Source of the DNA: Bacillus sp. ISL-7
GTDB taxonomy: Bacteria; Bacillota; Bacilli; Bacillales_B; DSM-18226
Assembly (NCBI RefSeq): GCF_018613065.1
Contig: NZ_JAGGQW010000056.1
Coordinates: 1 to 64,000 of the forward strand
Direction: 5' to 3'
Length of the DNA stretch: 64,000 nucleotides
Position numbers and translations under genes: made by a program. Positions 26,256 through 36,657 of the stretch are shown in pieces (within the stretch, counting starts at the first letter, position 1; each line of letters opens with the position of its first letter). The notes under the pieces were generated by a model. It did no database searches. It saw only the letters and a program-made list of their open reading frames with translations, and was not told where the DNA came from.

Positions 26256-27623
26256 TTACTTATTTAGAAGTTCTAAAAAGGAACAAATCGTTAAGATTCC
26301 TTTATCAAAGTTTTCTAAGTTAAAGTGTTCGTTTGGAGCATGAAGATTTTCATCTGGAAGACCGAATCCCATTAAAACAACAGGTGCATGTAGGGATTGG
26401 TTGAAATCCGATACAATAGGAATGGAGCCACCTTCTCTTTTGTAAACAGGCGATTTCCCATAAACAATTTCATACGCTTCGGCCGCTTTTTGAATCATCG
26501 GACTGTCAATCGGCGTTAAAAATGGATTCCCCGTATCTTGTAGCGACACTTTCACCGTGCATCCTATTGGTGCATGTTCTTCCAGATGCTTTTTAATCAA
26601 TCCTTGAATCTTTTCAGGGTTTTGATTGTGGACTAGACGGCAGGTGATTTTGGCATGAGCCTCGTTCGGGATGACCGTTTTAGTTCCTTCCCCCTGAAAT
26701 CCGCCCCATAATCCGTTGATTTCTAATGTTGGCCTGGAGCTGATTCTCTCAGGATAAGGATAATTGTTTTCCCCTCCTGTTAACTCAGTTAATGCTAACG
26801 ATTTTTTTAACTTTTCTTCATCGAAACCCAGTGCTTTAATTTGTTCCTTTTCAAATGCGGTTAATTCCACTACATCATCATAAAAATGATCAACATTTAC
26901 TTTACCATTTGAATCATGAAGAGTAGTAAGCAGCTGTACCAATAGATGGTTGGCGTTTTGAACTCCCCCGCCGAACATACCCGAGTGCAAATCAGAATTA
27001 GCGGTTTTAAGGGAAACTTCTAATGCACACAGACCTCTTAATGAATAAGTAATGGCAGGGACGCCTCTGTCCCACATATCAGAATCGGAAATAACGACCA
27101 CATCACAGGATAATTTTTCTTTATTTTCGGATAAGTATGGCGGAAGATGAGGACTTCCGATTTCTTCTTCTCCTTCGATGCAAAATTTTACGTTTACCGG
27201 TAATTTACCTTCTAATTTCAATAGTGTTTCCACTGCTTTGATATGTAAGAACGTCTGCCCTTTGTCGTCGGTTGCCCCTCTGGCAAAGATCTTTTCATCA
27301 CGGATCGTTGGTTCAAAAGGGGGCGTTTCCCATAAATGAACAGGGTCAACGGGCTGTACGTCATAATGGCCGTACACTAAGACTGTTGGGGCGTTTTCCT
27401 GATGAAGCCAATCCGCATAAACAATCGGATGACCTTTCGTCTGGACGATTTCAACATGTTCCATTCCAATGTTTTCTAATTTATTGGCAATCCATGAAGC
27501 CGCTTTTTGAATGTCCTCTTTATGCTCGGATAAGGAACTGATGCTTGGAATCCGGAGCAATTCTTTTAATTCCTCGACATTTTGATTATGTTGATTGGAT
27601 AACAACTCGGATAATTGACTCAT
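26256..27623 (-). CDS. M20-family dipeptidase
   Basis: The 455-residue cytosolic metallopeptidase is of the CNDP-like M20 group. Metal-site motifs are V-Y-G-H-Y-D-V-Q near residue 86, G-A-T-D-D-K-G near 117, the catalytic E-G-E-E-E-I-G near 150 and a late H-A-P-N-E-H. It hydrolyses dipeptides or related small amides. The start follows AAGGTGAGAAC. Single-gene unit ending in the hairpin at 26219. Confidence 0.88.
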   Translation of the reverse strand: MSQLSELLSNQHNQNVEELKELLRIPSISSLSEHKEDIQKAASWIANKLENIGMEHVEIVQTKGHPIVYADWLHQENAPTVLVYGHYDVQPVDPVHLWETPPFEPTIRDEKIFARGATDDKGQTFLHIKAVETLLKLEGKLPVNVKFCIEGEEEIGSPHLPPYLSENKEKLSCDVVVISDSDMWDRGVPAITYSLRGLCALEVSLKTANSDLHSGMFGGGVQNANHLLVQLLTTLHDSNGKVNVDHFYDDVVELTAFEKEQIKALGFDEEKLKKSLALTELTGGENNYPYPERISSRPTLEINGLWGGFQGEGTKTVIPNEAHAKITCRLVHNQNPEKIQGLIKKHLEEHAPIGCTVKVSLQDTGNPFLTPIDSPMIQKAAEAYEIVYGKSPVYKREGGSIPIVSDFNQSLHAPVVLMGFGLPDENLHAPNEHFNLENFDKGILTICSFLELLNK

Positions 27624-27695
27624 GTTCTCACCTTTTCAAGTTTATTTTCTATTCTTATTTTATACAAAAAGAATGGAGAAAACCCACAATTCGCT

Positions 27696-29678
27696 CTAAT
27701 TCATATACCGATATTCCCTCAAACTATTCAAAATTGAAATTTCCTGTAATAGTTCTTTACCAATATTCGTTTCTCTTACTTTTTTTCTCACAAGTTCTTT
27801 ATCCACTACTCTTTTTACCGATAATACATCCGTACCGTCACTTAATACATCTTCTTTTGAATGAAAATGTTTATGAGCCACCAATTGCATACCGTAGGAA
27901 TTATATAGTAAGGTGTATCCTGCTATACCTGTTACAGATTGATAGGGTTTTGAGAACCCACCATCGATAACAATCATTCTTCCATTCGCTTTGATGGGAT
28001 TCTCTCCCTCAATTTCTTTCACTGGTGTATGGCCGTTGATAATATGACCCTGCTCAGGGTCGAGATCAAATTCAGCAAGGAGTTTTTTGCAAAGTTCTTC
28101 ATTCTCTCGTAAGTAATAATAAGGGTTCTTTTTCTCCTTATGCGTTTCCTTATCCTTAATAAAGTACCTTTCAAAGGTGGTCATCGCTCGTTTTCCAAAG
28201 AGGGATGAGTATTCTCCGGTCCACAAATACCAAACCATATCTGTTGCAAGGTCATCAGTCATTTCCGGGTGTTCAAAAGAATATCGTAAATTATATTCAA
28301 ACGTATCAAGTAATTCACGGCCTGCATACGTTTTATTCTCAATCGTCATTTTTTCCATATTTCCTTCTTCATCTAAAGGAATGCAGCCATGAATTAATAA
28401 GTTACCGTTATATTTCAAATAAAGGCTGCCTTTTTTCATTAGAAATTTCATATGCCTAGCCAGCTTCTCGGAATGCTGCACGGAAAATAACAATTTTTCT
28501 ATCACCTGTTTTTCCTCTTCTAATAATTGATCGGGCTGCTCTGGATTAACCGTTGCAAAGCAACTATTTACTAGAGGGTAGGTTTTCCCATGTATGGTTA
28601 TTTCGTTCTTTTCATAATCAATTTTCTCAAGCAATCGCCTTTCTGACATATTAAAATACGGGCGCCTATTGATGATCGGGATTTCCAGTTTGAATTGAAT
28701 CATCGCGATTGCTTGATGAATTTTCGTAATTTGCAGTTGTTCATGATCAGATGGACTTTTATCGGAATGGACCTTAGATCTAAAAGCTGGATTGTCTTCA
28801 TAGTACTTTTCCGCTAGATTAAGTAATGGTCTTAGATTGATTCCATATACATCTTCAATAATATCCAAATTGTCGTATCTCGCACAAATACGAATAATAT
28901 TTGCCAGACATACCTTTGATCCAGCAAAGGCACCCAGCCATAGGACATCGTGATTTCCCCACTGAATATCTACTGAATGGTAACCGATCAGTGTTTCCAT
29001 AATTTTATCTGGCTCGGGTCCACGGTCGTAAATATCCCCAACTACATGAAGATGGTCGACAACTAATCGCTGTGTCGTATAGGCAAGACCTATGATCAGC
29101 TTATCGGCCTGTCCTAAAGAGATAATCTGTTGGACAATTTTTGAATAATAATCATCCTTATTGGTGGAATCATTTTTTTTGTAAAGCAGTTCTTCAATGA
29201 TATAGACAAACTGATTCGGCAAAGCTTTCCGTAACTTAGAGCGTGTGTATTTAGAGGAGGCAAAAGAGATGAGCATAATCATCCGCTCAATCATTTCTGT
29301 ATACCATTGATTTAATTCTAATTCATTATAAAAATGATTTTTTATTAACTGAAGTTTTTCTTCTGGATAATAAATTAATGTTGCAAATTCATTCCTTTGG
29401 TTTTCCGTTAAGATATATTGAAACAGGTCATTGATTTTCTCTTTTACCTTCCCTGAACCATTTCTTAATACATGTTGAAAGGCTTGATATTCACCATGTA
29501 AATCACTGACAAAATGTTCAGTCCCCTTTGGTAGATTTAGGATGGATTCGAGATTAATAATTTCTGTTGCTACTTTTTCTGCACTATCATATTTTTGGGC
29601 GAGTAAATCTAGATATTTTGCATTCAAAAAATATGTATCCCCTTTCAGAATTGACTGCGTTTCTCTTATTAACATCAT
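27696..29678 (-). CDS. fbp: Fructose-1,6-bisphosphatase class III
   Basis: A gluconeogenic FBPase of the Firmicutes type. It is about 660 residues and very close in text to the B. subtilis enzyme as I recall it. Calcineurin-like metal motifs are visible: [16 protein letters not shown] and W-G-N-H-D-V-L-W, then I-N-G-H-T-P-V-K. Two adjacent ATG codons are possible starts and neither has a strong ribosome-binding site. B. subtilis Fbp has a different, longer N-terminal leader. Confidence 0.95.
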   Translation of the reverse strand: MMLIRETQSILKGDTYFLNAKYLDLLAQKYDSAEKVATEIINLESILNLPKGTEHFVSDLHGEYQAFQHVLRNGSGKVKEKINDLFQYILTENQRNEFATLIYYPEEKLQLIKNHFYNELELNQWYTEMIERMIMLISFASSKYTRSKLRKALPNQFVYIIEELLYKKNDSTNKDDYYSKIVQQIISLGQADKLIIGLAYTTQRLVVDHLHVVGDIYDRGPEPDKIMETLIGYHSVDIQWGNHDVLWLGAFAGSKVCLANIIRICARYDNLDIIEDVYGINLRPLLNLAEKYYEDNPAFRSKVHSDKSPSDHEQLQITKIHQAIAMIQFKLEIPIINRRPYFNMSERRLLEKIDYEKNEITIHGKTYPLVNSCFATVNPEQPDQLLEEEKQVIEKLLFSVQHSEKLARHMKFLMKKGSLYLKYNGNLLIHGCIPLDEEGNMEKMTIENKTYAGRELLDTFEYNLRYSFEHPEMTDDLATDMVWYLWTGEYSSLFGKRAMTTFERYFIKDKETHKEKKNPYYYLRENEELCKKLLAEFDLDPEQGHIINGHTPVKEIEGENPIKANGRMIVIDGGFSKPYQSVTGIAGYTLLYNSYGMQLVAHKHFHSKEDVLSDGTDVLSVKRVVDKELVRKKVRETNIGKELLQEISILNSLREYRYMN

Positions 29679-29778
29679 TCATTAATGCTATTATAAGGGA
29701 TAAATAGTATATATTTGATAAAATAATACAAATTTTTATTGTCTTTATATGCAAAAGAAGGAAACTTGATGGCTGCAA

Positions 29779-30153
29779 TCACAGAACTTCGCGAAACACA
29801 TCACTCTTCACCTGCCGTATCGCTTTTAAAATCATATCTTTCGGCTGTAAAAGGCTAGAATCATCTAACCAAACTAGCAGCTGCTCTTTCGCATTCATGT
29901 TCGAAAAACCAAATCCATAGTCGTCCCAAAACTCAATAATTTCTTTTACATCTACTACTTTTTGATTATTATCTGTGTCAGGATTTTTGTCTATTTTTGG
30001 ATTAAAAGCTTCTTGTTGTTGTTTTTCTTTTTTATTTTGATTTTTATTTTTATTTTCTTTTTCTTTTTGTCCCCCTTCCGTATGACGACTCGTTAACGCA
30101 TCGTCATGCGCTCCACATTCAAAATCTAGATATGTATCATTTCCCTTCTCCAA
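29779..30153 (-). pseudogene. DnaD-domain replication protein fragment
   Basis: The last 60 residues resemble the end of a DnaD/DnaB-type primosome protein (E-I-I-E-F-W-D-D-Y-G-F-G-F-S-N-M-N-A-K, then P-K-D-M-I-L-K-A-I). A low-complexity K/N/Q/E linker precedes it. The N-terminal winged-helix part is absent and the final helix is cut short. The frame opens at a TTG with no ribosome-binding site. It is probably a leftover of a prophage replication gene. No other phage gene is nearby. Confidence 0.55.
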
Positions 30154-30257
30154 TAATCGGGCCCTTTTATGAAAGCCTAATTTCTAACTTACAATACATA
30201 GAAATTAGGCTTTTCATATTTGTGAGTGTTTTATCTTTTTTTAAAATGATTGAATCC

Positions 30258-31079
30258 TTATAAAACAGATGACGATGATCGATTATATTCGATACCTTGA
30301 ATGCGCTCCTGATGGGTGTAAACATTAAATCCGTTAGCTCGGATAAAGCCAACAGCCGTAATTCCGAGTTCTTCTGCTAAATCTAGGGCAAGATTGGTAG
30401 GTGCAGATTTTGATAGAATAATTCCTACTCCAATCTTGGCTGCTTTAAGTAACACCTCGGATGAAATTCGGCCACTGAAAGCAATGATTTTATCCTTAAG
30501 TGGTATTCGGTTAATCATGCAATAGCCAAAAAGTTTATCCAGGGCATTATGTCGACCGATATCCGTTCGTGATGCCACAATTCCATCCTTCGTACATAGT
30601 GCGGCATTATGAACCCCGCCGGTTTGTTGAAAATGTGTAGAGTTTTCTTGCATTTGCTTCATTAACTCACGGCATTGTTCCGGTGTAACCGTCAATTTGG
30701 TCATTACCGTTTTCGCTGTCTTTACATCGTTATGAAAGTAAAATTGCCGCCCTTTTCCACAACAAGAACCAATGAATCTCTTCGAATGGAAATCTTTTTG
30801 AAGCGAATGTTTACTCAAAAGATCAACATAAGCAAATCCCGTTTCTTCATCAATATGGATCGATTGAATATCTTGGTAGACTCGAATCACACCCTCAGAA
30901 GCTAGGAAGCCGACCACCAATTCTTTCAGTTCAGAAGGGGTACATACCATGGTGGCAAACTCAGTTCCATCTAATATAATCGTTAAGGCAGATTCGACTG
31001 CAATGTTATCCTTTTCCTCTATGAAGTTATGTCCATTATACTTTACAATGTTTTGAGAAGTAGTGATTTCCTTTAACAA
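30258..31079 (-). CDS. fdhD: FdhD sulfurtransferase for formate dehydrogenase
   Basis: FdhD passes sulfur from a cysteine desulfurase to the molybdenum cofactor of formate-dehydrogenase-type enzymes. The active motif C-C-G-K-G-R lies at residues 106-111, followed by T-G-G-V-H-N-A-A-L and the conserved R-T-D-I-G-R-H-N-A-L-D-K. The start is TTG (31079) behind AAAGGGG. It directly follows the molybdoenzyme gene with a gap of 33 bases, so the two are probably co-expressed. Confidence 0.92.
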   Translation of the reverse strand: MLKEITTSQNIVKYNGHNFIEEKDNIAVESALTIILDGTEFATMVCTPSELKELVVGFLASEGVIRVYQDIQSIHIDEETGFAYVDLLSKHSLQKDFHSKRFIGSCCGKGRQFYFHNDVKTAKTVMTKLTVTPEQCRELMKQMQENSTHFQQTGGVHNAALCTKDGIVASRTDIGRHNALDKLFGYCMINRIPLKDKIIAFSGRISSEVLLKAAKIGVGIILSKSAPTNLALDLAEELGITAVGFIRANGFNVYTHQERIQGIEYNRSSSSVL

Positions 31080-31112
31080 ATTTGGTGCCCCTTTCCATAG
31101 ATATTCTTGCCC

Positions 31113-33470
31113 TTAACCAACTTCTGTTTCAAGCTCAGCAATCGGCTTTTCTAGATATTGGGTATCTTTACGCGCATGATATCGTTCTGCTTTTTCAACA
31201 GTAACCGTGATGTTGTAATCCGGAATGCCGGCAAATTTCTCATACCGACCGCGCGGCAGTAAGTAGTTACCCTCCGGGAAATGAACTTCTAAATTTCCTT
31301 TCGCAATATCAACAAATTTAGCCGTACCTTGGAAGACTCCAAATCCGTTATAAACAACAATTCCTTCGCCTTCAGCAATGCTTAATTTTTGCCCATCAAC
31401 AGGACTCATTAATACATCATAACGACCAGCACCGTTTAATGGATCTACTTCTTTATACACCATCGAGTTAAACTGCTTACCACGGCGAGATGTAATAATA
31501 AATTGTTCTGGCTTTTTATTTAAATCCGGAATATCAACCGGAATTAAGGTACCTCTCCCATCTTGAGTTGGACAAACTCCATCTTCACATAACCAGGCAC
31601 CGCCCCACTGGAAAACGTCTCCTTGCTTTTTCAAATACTGGATGCCGTCGTATTCAGGGTTTGCTATGGCAATTTCCTCACGAATTGTCTGCCCGTCAGC
31701 AAAATCGACCAAATGAAACGTTTCTGGTTTTACACGCTTGGCAAGGTCCAGATAAATCTTCCATTCTGCACGTGCTTCTTCAATCATGTTTTTGTTACCA
31801 GTAATTTCAGGAGAGAAGTAAACCATCCGTTCTGTTGATGTACTCGTGCCGCCTCCTTCTTGCTCATAACGCGTTTTTGCCGGTAACACGATGACTGCTT
31901 CTTTCGAATCAACTAAAGTCGATGTATTTAAAATAATATCTTGATGAACGCGAATCTCCAGTTCAGATAAGGCTTGTTCAATAAAATCTGGGTCAGGCAT
32001 CGTTTCTAAGAAATTACCACCAGATAGGTAATATAATTTCACTTTCCGCTCATGATCTTCTGGAAGAACAACGTTTTCTAGTGTGACACCAACTATATCA
32101 CCCTGCCACTTTGGCAGGTCAAATCCCCAAAGTTTTTCGATTCGCTCTACATTTTTCTCATCCCAGCCTCCGCCAGGTAAAACAAACGGGTCCGCCCCCA
32201 TTTCTCCGCTGCCTTGAACGCTAGAGTGTCCACGGAACGGCATGAGACCAGCGTGCTTTCGTCCTAAGTGTCCACGAAGCAGTGCCAGGTTTGCTACTTG
32301 AGAGATATTGTCAGTTGCAAAGGAGTGCATGGTCAGACCCAGCGCCCATGCATACACCGCATTTTTGCTGTTTGCTAAAAGCTCAGCTAATTCAATGATT
32401 CGTTCTTTAGAAACACCTGAAGACTCGATGATATCTTCCCAAGGTTGTTCTTGGACTTTTTTCTTTAATCCCTCGTAACCGTTTACATGTTCCTCTACGA
32501 ACTTATGGTTAATCGCTGACCCATATGCTTTTTCCTCCATATCAAACCAATGCTTCATGATTCCATGCATAAAGGCAATATCCCCGCCAATGTTGACTTG
32601 ATAGAAGTCATCGGCAATTTTTGTACCGAATAATGCAGACTCAGGGTTTGAAGGAATCCAATACTTATCCATCGCTGGTTCACGGTATGGGTTAACAACA
32701 ATGATTTTAGTTCCTTTTTTCTTTGCTTCAAGCATATATTTCGAAGATACAGGTGATGAGTTCGAAGCGACACTTCCCCAAAACAATAAGACATCTGTTC
32801 CAATCCAATCTAAATAATTGGATGTCGAAGCTCCCACTCCAATGGAACGTTTTAAAGCTGTTTTACTTGGAGCATGGCAAATACGGGAAGCGTTATCAAT
32901 GTGATTGGTCCCAAGAAAACGAGCTACCTTTGCTGCAACATAATAGCTTTCGTTTGTAATCCCTCGAGCGGTTAAATAAAATGAATATTGTTTCGGATCC
33001 AACTTTTTTATTTTATCTGCAATTAAATCCATTGCGCCATCCCATGTAATCCGTGAAAATTTACGTTCCCCTTTTCGACGAATCATTGGATATGGAATCC
33101 GACCTAGCTTACGAAGTTCACTGCTACCATACTGCCTTAGTACATCGATATCGGCATGAAGAATTTCAGGCGGAATCGCAGGCATAGTATTTAGCCGAAG
33201 CACATTCAAACGTGTGGTGCAAACATGCGGTCCCTCTAATGTTTGGTCATACAACCCTGATACACCGAGTGCACAACCGTCACAAACCCCTTTTGTAATA
33301 ATACGTGTGGCATAGCCGATATTGTCTTTATTATCCCAAGCAATTTTCATCGTATCGCGGATATGCTGCGGCTTAATCTTTCCTAATCCAAAAGGAATTG
33401 GACTAACCCAGTATTTAGGGGCAGGTAACATTGCCTTTTTTTGTGGTCCTGGATGTTGAGTTTTTCCCAT
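31113..33470 (-). CDS. FdhF/YdeP-family molybdopterin oxidoreductase
   Basis: The 785-residue enzyme binds bis-MGD molybdenum. Cysteines C63, C66 and C84 (G-V-C-D-G-C-A, then V-C-T-T-R) lie near the N-terminus. The Mo-ligand region reads R-I-C-H-A-P-S with C198 where selenium formate dehydrogenases carry Sec. It resembles E. coli YdeP-like, cytosolic FdhF-type proteins of Bacillus rather than proven formate dehydrogenases. The start at 33470 was chosen for GGAGG 8 bases upstream; an in-frame frame extends further without need. Neighbours are fdhD downstream and DUF2294 upstream. Confidence 0.88.
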   Translation of the reverse strand: MGKTQHPGPQKKAMLPAPKYWVSPIPFGLGKIKPQHIRDTMKIAWDNKDNIGYATRIITKGVCDGCALGVSGLYDQTLEGPHVCTTRLNVLRLNTMPAIPPEILHADIDVLRQYGSSELRKLGRIPYPMIRRKGERKFSRITWDGAMDLIADKIKKLDPKQYSFYLTARGITNESYYVAAKVARFLGTNHIDNASRICHAPSKTALKRSIGVGASTSNYLDWIGTDVLLFWGSVASNSSPVSSKYMLEAKKKGTKIIVVNPYREPAMDKYWIPSNPESALFGTKIADDFYQVNIGGDIAFMHGIMKHWFDMEEKAYGSAINHKFVEEHVNGYEGLKKKVQEQPWEDIIESSGVSKERIIELAELLANSKNAVYAWALGLTMHSFATDNISQVANLALLRGHLGRKHAGLMPFRGHSSVQGSGEMGADPFVLPGGGWDEKNVERIEKLWGFDLPKWQGDIVGVTLENVVLPEDHERKVKLYYLSGGNFLETMPDPDFIEQALSELEIRVHQDIILNTSTLVDSKEAVIVLPAKTRYEQEGGGTSTSTERMVYFSPEITGNKNMIEEARAEWKIYLDLAKRVKPETFHLVDFADGQTIREEIAIANPEYDGIQYLKKQGDVFQWGGAWLCEDGVCPTQDGRGTLIPVDIPDLNKKPEQFIITSRRGKQFNSMVYKEVDPLNGAGRYDVLMSPVDGQKLSIAEGEGIVVYNGFGVFQGTAKFVDIAKGNLEVHFPEGNYLLPRGRYEKFAGIPDYNITVTVEKAERYHARKDTQYLEKPIAELETEVG

Positions 33471-33516
33471 TTTCATTTCCTCCTCAATCATGTCAATTGC
33501 AATTTTTCCAATAAAA

Positions 33517-33570
33517 AACCACCTAAGATTATATTCATCCGATAAAACGGACAAATAGCTCTAGGTGGTT
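33517..33570 (-). terminator. Terminator/leader structure before the molybdoenzyme gene
   Basis: AACCACCTA pairs with TAGGTGGTT, followed by TTTT on the minus strand. A second small stem TCCG/CGGA lies inside the loop. It lies between the DUF2294 gene and the FdhF-like gene, 47 bases before the latter's start. It may simply end the DUF2294 transcript or attenuate read-through. Confidence 0.65.
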
Positions 33571-33633
33571 AGTCTTTAACAGGGTCGCTGTCAAGTGCCA
33601 ACAATATGTAGTTGAATGATGTTTTCATTGGGG

Positions 33634-34008
33634 TTAACTTTTTAAGTTAAACTTTTCCTCAATATCTTGATCAAACACGAAGATTGACATCCCCATGTCG
33701 TCTTCAATATCAATATCCACAAAGACACGAATGAATCTTGCACCAAGTAGTTCTTCCATTTCCTGTGGATAGTTTTTTTTATAAATCTCCTTGACCATTT
33801 CAGTACGAGCAGATCGTAACATTTGTCTCCCATCTTCCGCTGAAGCAATAAATTTTTCAATAGGAGATAAATTACCTTCTAATTCACAAATTGCCCAGTT
33901 CTTACAAAACGTTGTTCGAACTTGACTAGGGCCTTTACCCATATGACGTTTTCGATACGCGCGAACAATGTTACTAAATTCTGCTTCATATTTATTCACA
34001 TGACTCAA
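33634..34008 (-). CDS. DUF2294 family protein
   Basis: The 124-residue soluble protein has the DUF2294 pattern (Y-R-K-R-H-M-G-K-G-P near residue 18, then F-V-D-I-D-I-E-D-D near 96). The role is unknown; it is often found next to FdhF-like genes in Bacillus, as here. Its ribosome-binding site is weak (GTGAG). A -10-like TATACT lies at about 34060-34070 upstream. Confidence 0.85.
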   Translation of the reverse strand: MSHVNKYEAEFSNIVRAYRKRHMGKGPSQVRTTFCKNWAICELEGNLSPIEKFIASAEDGRQMLRSARTEMVKEIYKKNYPQEMEELLGARFIRVFVDIDIEDDMGMSIFVFDQDIEEKFNLKS

Positions 34009-34547
34009 CTCACTTGTTTTTACTCAATGTTATCACTATGTTAATGGTGTTTATTCTATAAGTATACTATATAACGGAATAAAAATAAAAACCATTGTAA
34101 TAGATTCTTTTTAGATTCCTTAAAATAGGCGGAATCCCATTTGAATCATTACAACGGTTCGCCTCAAACAGGTTCGCTGTTACGCACCAACTGTTATAAT
34201 ATTTTACCCTTGTCATATGAGTTAAAAAACCTCTTAACCGATCAACAGGTTCGCTGTTTCGTATTAAAAGGGACTCCTATTTTATAATAAAATCGTAAGT
34301 TTCACAAATTGTTCACATTTGACAACTTAATCATAACATGGCAGTGAAATCAACACAATAGATAAAATTTTAAATACCATTTGTTCTCGTTCCAACGCCT
34401 TATCATGGAGCGGTAAATATGAAATCACGACTGTGTAGATAAAATTATTCATCGCGGATTTCGTTCGATCAGGAGAATCATGAATCGTTTACCACTTCCT
34501 TCTTTGTGATCATTCCCACTGCACGCTAATTATTATCTAGCAATTAA
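34009..34547. other. Gap with repeated AACAGGTTCGCTGTT motif
   Basis: About 540 bases without a gene. The short inverted repeat AACAGGTTCGCTGTT occurs at about 34168-34182 and 34244-34258. A related copy (AACAGGGTCGCTGTCA) lies at 33578-33593 across the DUF2294 gene. The arms AACAG/CTGTT can pair around GTTCG. Function unknown. Confidence 0.5.
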
Positions 34548-35579
34548 TTATTCCACGCCACTTTCTAAAATCGTGAAAGTCTTTTTATCACAATTAATTT
34601 CCGCCCTTGCTCCATAGGGCAATATAAATTTCGGTTCGGTATGGCCAAAATTCAAGTTATATAGGATCGGCAAATCCTCCAAATTAAATTCCTTCATGAC
34701 TTTTTGAATTTCAACTTTATATTCCTCGTAATATTTCTCGTCTTGCGGTTTACCAAAAATGATTCCATTGGCTTTTTGTAGAATTCCTTGTATGGCATAA
34801 TTTCGCAACCAATACTTAATATTATTTGGTTCCGGCTTTTCTTCAGATGTTTCAAAGAAAAGAATACTATCATTCCAATACTTCTTTTCAGGCCAAAGCA
34901 CTGTTCCTTTCGCAAACTCTAGTACCTCAATACAACCTCCAATCAGATGTCCTTGTGCTACACCTGAGCCTTGAAGTATCTGATAACCTACATTTTGTCG
35001 CATTGCCCGTCGCCGGTTCTTATTCTCTTCTATCCATTCTAAACGTTCACTCGTCCATTCTTTGGCTGGTTGAATTTCGCCAATCATCTCATTTGAAAAG
35101 AGCGTTCGATTCACCATGTTAATCGTATATGGATCCATCTCAACGTTTTCAGCAAAATCGGTTAATATTGCCGGACCATAAAAAGAAGAAATTCCTGCTT
35201 TATGACAAAATAAATGTGAAACAGTTACATCTGAGTAGCCCATAAAAATTTTCGGATTTTCACGTATAACATCAACATCAATATAAGGAAGTAAACGAAT
35301 ACTATCTTCTCCACCAATATTTGCAAAGATTCCTTTAATGCTTTCATCTTTAAATGCTGTCATCAAATCTTCAGCACGAGCTTGTGGATTTTTATAAAGA
35401 TAGTCGCTCCCTTTTAAACTATTCGGCATGGGGATAACTTTCAGTCCAAAAACTTCTTCTAATCTCTTTACACCTTGTTCATACCGCCATCTAAGTTCTG
35501 GATCACCAGCTCCTCCCCAAGAAGGACTTACTGTAGCAACACGATCTCCCGGCAGCAATTTCTTTGGCTTTATTAACAT
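34548..35579 (-). CDS. S66-family serine peptidase (LD-carboxypeptidase/MccF type)
   Basis: The 343-residue enzyme has the family nucleophile S116 in G-Y-S-D-V-T, the Glu in G-G-C-I-E-V-L-E and the His in N-F-G-H-T-E-P. It lacks a signal peptide. S66 enzymes either trim murein tetrapeptides (LdcA) or hydrolyse the amide of microcin C-like compounds (MccF). The length and the N-G-Y-S-N/D context fit the MccF-like group. The start at 35579 has GGTGGGAG 5-6 bases upstream. Confidence 0.85.
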   Translation of the reverse strand: MLIKPKKLLPGDRVATVSPSWGGAGDPELRWRYEQGVKRLEEVFGLKVIPMPNSLKGSDYLYKNPQARAEDLMTAFKDESIKGIFANIGGEDSIRLLPYIDVDVIRENPKIFMGYSDVTVSHLFCHKAGISSFYGPAILTDFAENVEMDPYTINMVNRTLFSNEMIGEIQPAKEWTSERLEWIEENKNRRRAMRQNVGYQILQGSGVAQGHLIGGCIEVLEFAKGTVLWPEKKYWNDSILFFETSEEKPEPNNIKYWLRNYAIQGILQKANGIIFGKPQDEKYYEEYKVEIQKVMKEFNLEDLPILYNLNFGHTEPKFILPYGARAEINCDKKTFTILESGVE

Positions 35580-35591
35580 ATTTACTCCCAC

Positions 35592-35981
35592 CCTTGTAGC
35601 ATTTGATTAGCGAAGAATATACAATCCCCGTAGGTGAAGAACAATTCACCTAGCTTTAATTTCTACAACATTTAATAAATTACCTTCTGTTACTTGACCT
35701 ACATAGAAGATATAGGGTTTTATGAAGAAAACGGACATGTGCTTTTTCAGGAGCATGTGAATATTTAATGATCAAACTAATACCGTGGTCAAATAAAAAT
35801 GGTATGGAATCTATCTATCAATTAAATGATCCGTTCTCAATCCCAATTGTTGCTACTTCGCAATTATTCTACTTAACAATATCGAATAAACGTATTAGAG
35901 CTTCATAATAGAATAGAAATATGCTTTCAATTATACTGATGATTAGGATGCAAAGGATTCTACCAGAAAGAAGGACTATAT
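35592..35981. other. Gap with short gene remnants
   Basis: A 46-codon plus-strand frame at 35768-35908 (MIKLIPWSNKNG...) and a preceding protein-like stretch at 35690-35767 (Y-I-E-D-I-G-F-Y-E-E-N-G-H) are separated by stops. Neither has a good ribosome-binding site. They look like pieces of a dead gene. The LspA promoter must lie in the last 80 bases. Confidence 0.35.
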
Positions 35982-36419
35982 ATGCTATTTTACGTAATTG
36001 CTATCCTCGTTATTGTGATGGACCAGCTTTCTAAATATCTAATTCGGGCCTACATTGACATCAATGAAACATTTACATTGTGGGGAATACAATTCACACA
36101 TATCGAAAATAGCGGGATGGCAGGAGGTTTATTTCAAGGCTATGCGCGGCTCTTCGGTGTTGTGGCTATGTTGTTCGTTATAGGTGTTTTATATTTTCGC
36201 AAAACCGGAGATATGAAAGGTGCTCTCATCGATAGCAGTTTTGGATTCCTAGTCGGCGGAGCAATTGGAAATGGCATTGATCGACTTTTGTTTGGGCAGG
36301 TGACAGATTTTATTATTCGCTCTGGTGGAATTCTTAACTTGGCCGATCATGCTATCGAGATCGGGGGGTTACTGCTTATTATTTATGGAGTCGTTAGCTG
36401 GTTGAAAAATAAGCACTAG
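35982..36419 (+). CDS. LspA-like signal peptidase II (second copy)
   Basis: A 145-residue membrane protein with four spans and the aspartyl-protease pair of prolipoprotein signal peptidase: D100 in G-N-G-I-D-R and D122 in N-L-A-D-H-A-I. The early V-M-D-Q-L-S-K-Y motif is also conserved. The usual F-N-x-G-A-A-F motif is changed to E-N-S-G-M-A-G-G. It is not in the normal lspA-rluD-pyrR setting, so it is probably a paralog. AGAAAGAAGG precedes the ATG. Confidence 0.85.
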   Translation: MLFYVIAILVIVMDQLSKYLIRAYIDINETFTLWGIQFTHIENSGMAGGLFQGYARLFGVVAMLFVIGVLYFRKTGDMKGALIDSSFGFLVGGAIGNGIDRLLFGQVTDFIIRSGGILNLADHAIEIGGLLLIIYGVVSWLKNKH

Positions 36420-36448
36420 CTTCTCTAGAAATGCATATGTAAAAATGC

Positions 36449-36491
36449 TCTTTTACTCTCTTTGCTAAAGTCAAAAGAGGATTATTTTTTT
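36449..36491 (+). terminator. Intrinsic terminator of the LspA paralog
   Basis: CTCTTTT pairs with AAAAGAG around an 18-base loop and is followed by GATTATTTTTTT. Confidence 0.6.
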
Positions 36492-36657
36492 GGTTAAATG
36501 ACAGTAAGGCTACGATCAAGCTTGCAAATGCAAACGTAATCATGAAGGTTTCATAGTCAATAAAAAAGTGAAAGTCCCTTTTTTAATATATAAACATACT
36601 ATTACTGTTCGCCAGAAATGTTTGTTAAGTTCGTCCCCCAAAAATGACAATATGTTT

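Noticed and set aside
27545..27970. A 141-codon plus-strand frame across the dipeptidase/fbp border
   Set aside because: It runs antisense to two certain genes and has no ribosome-binding site.
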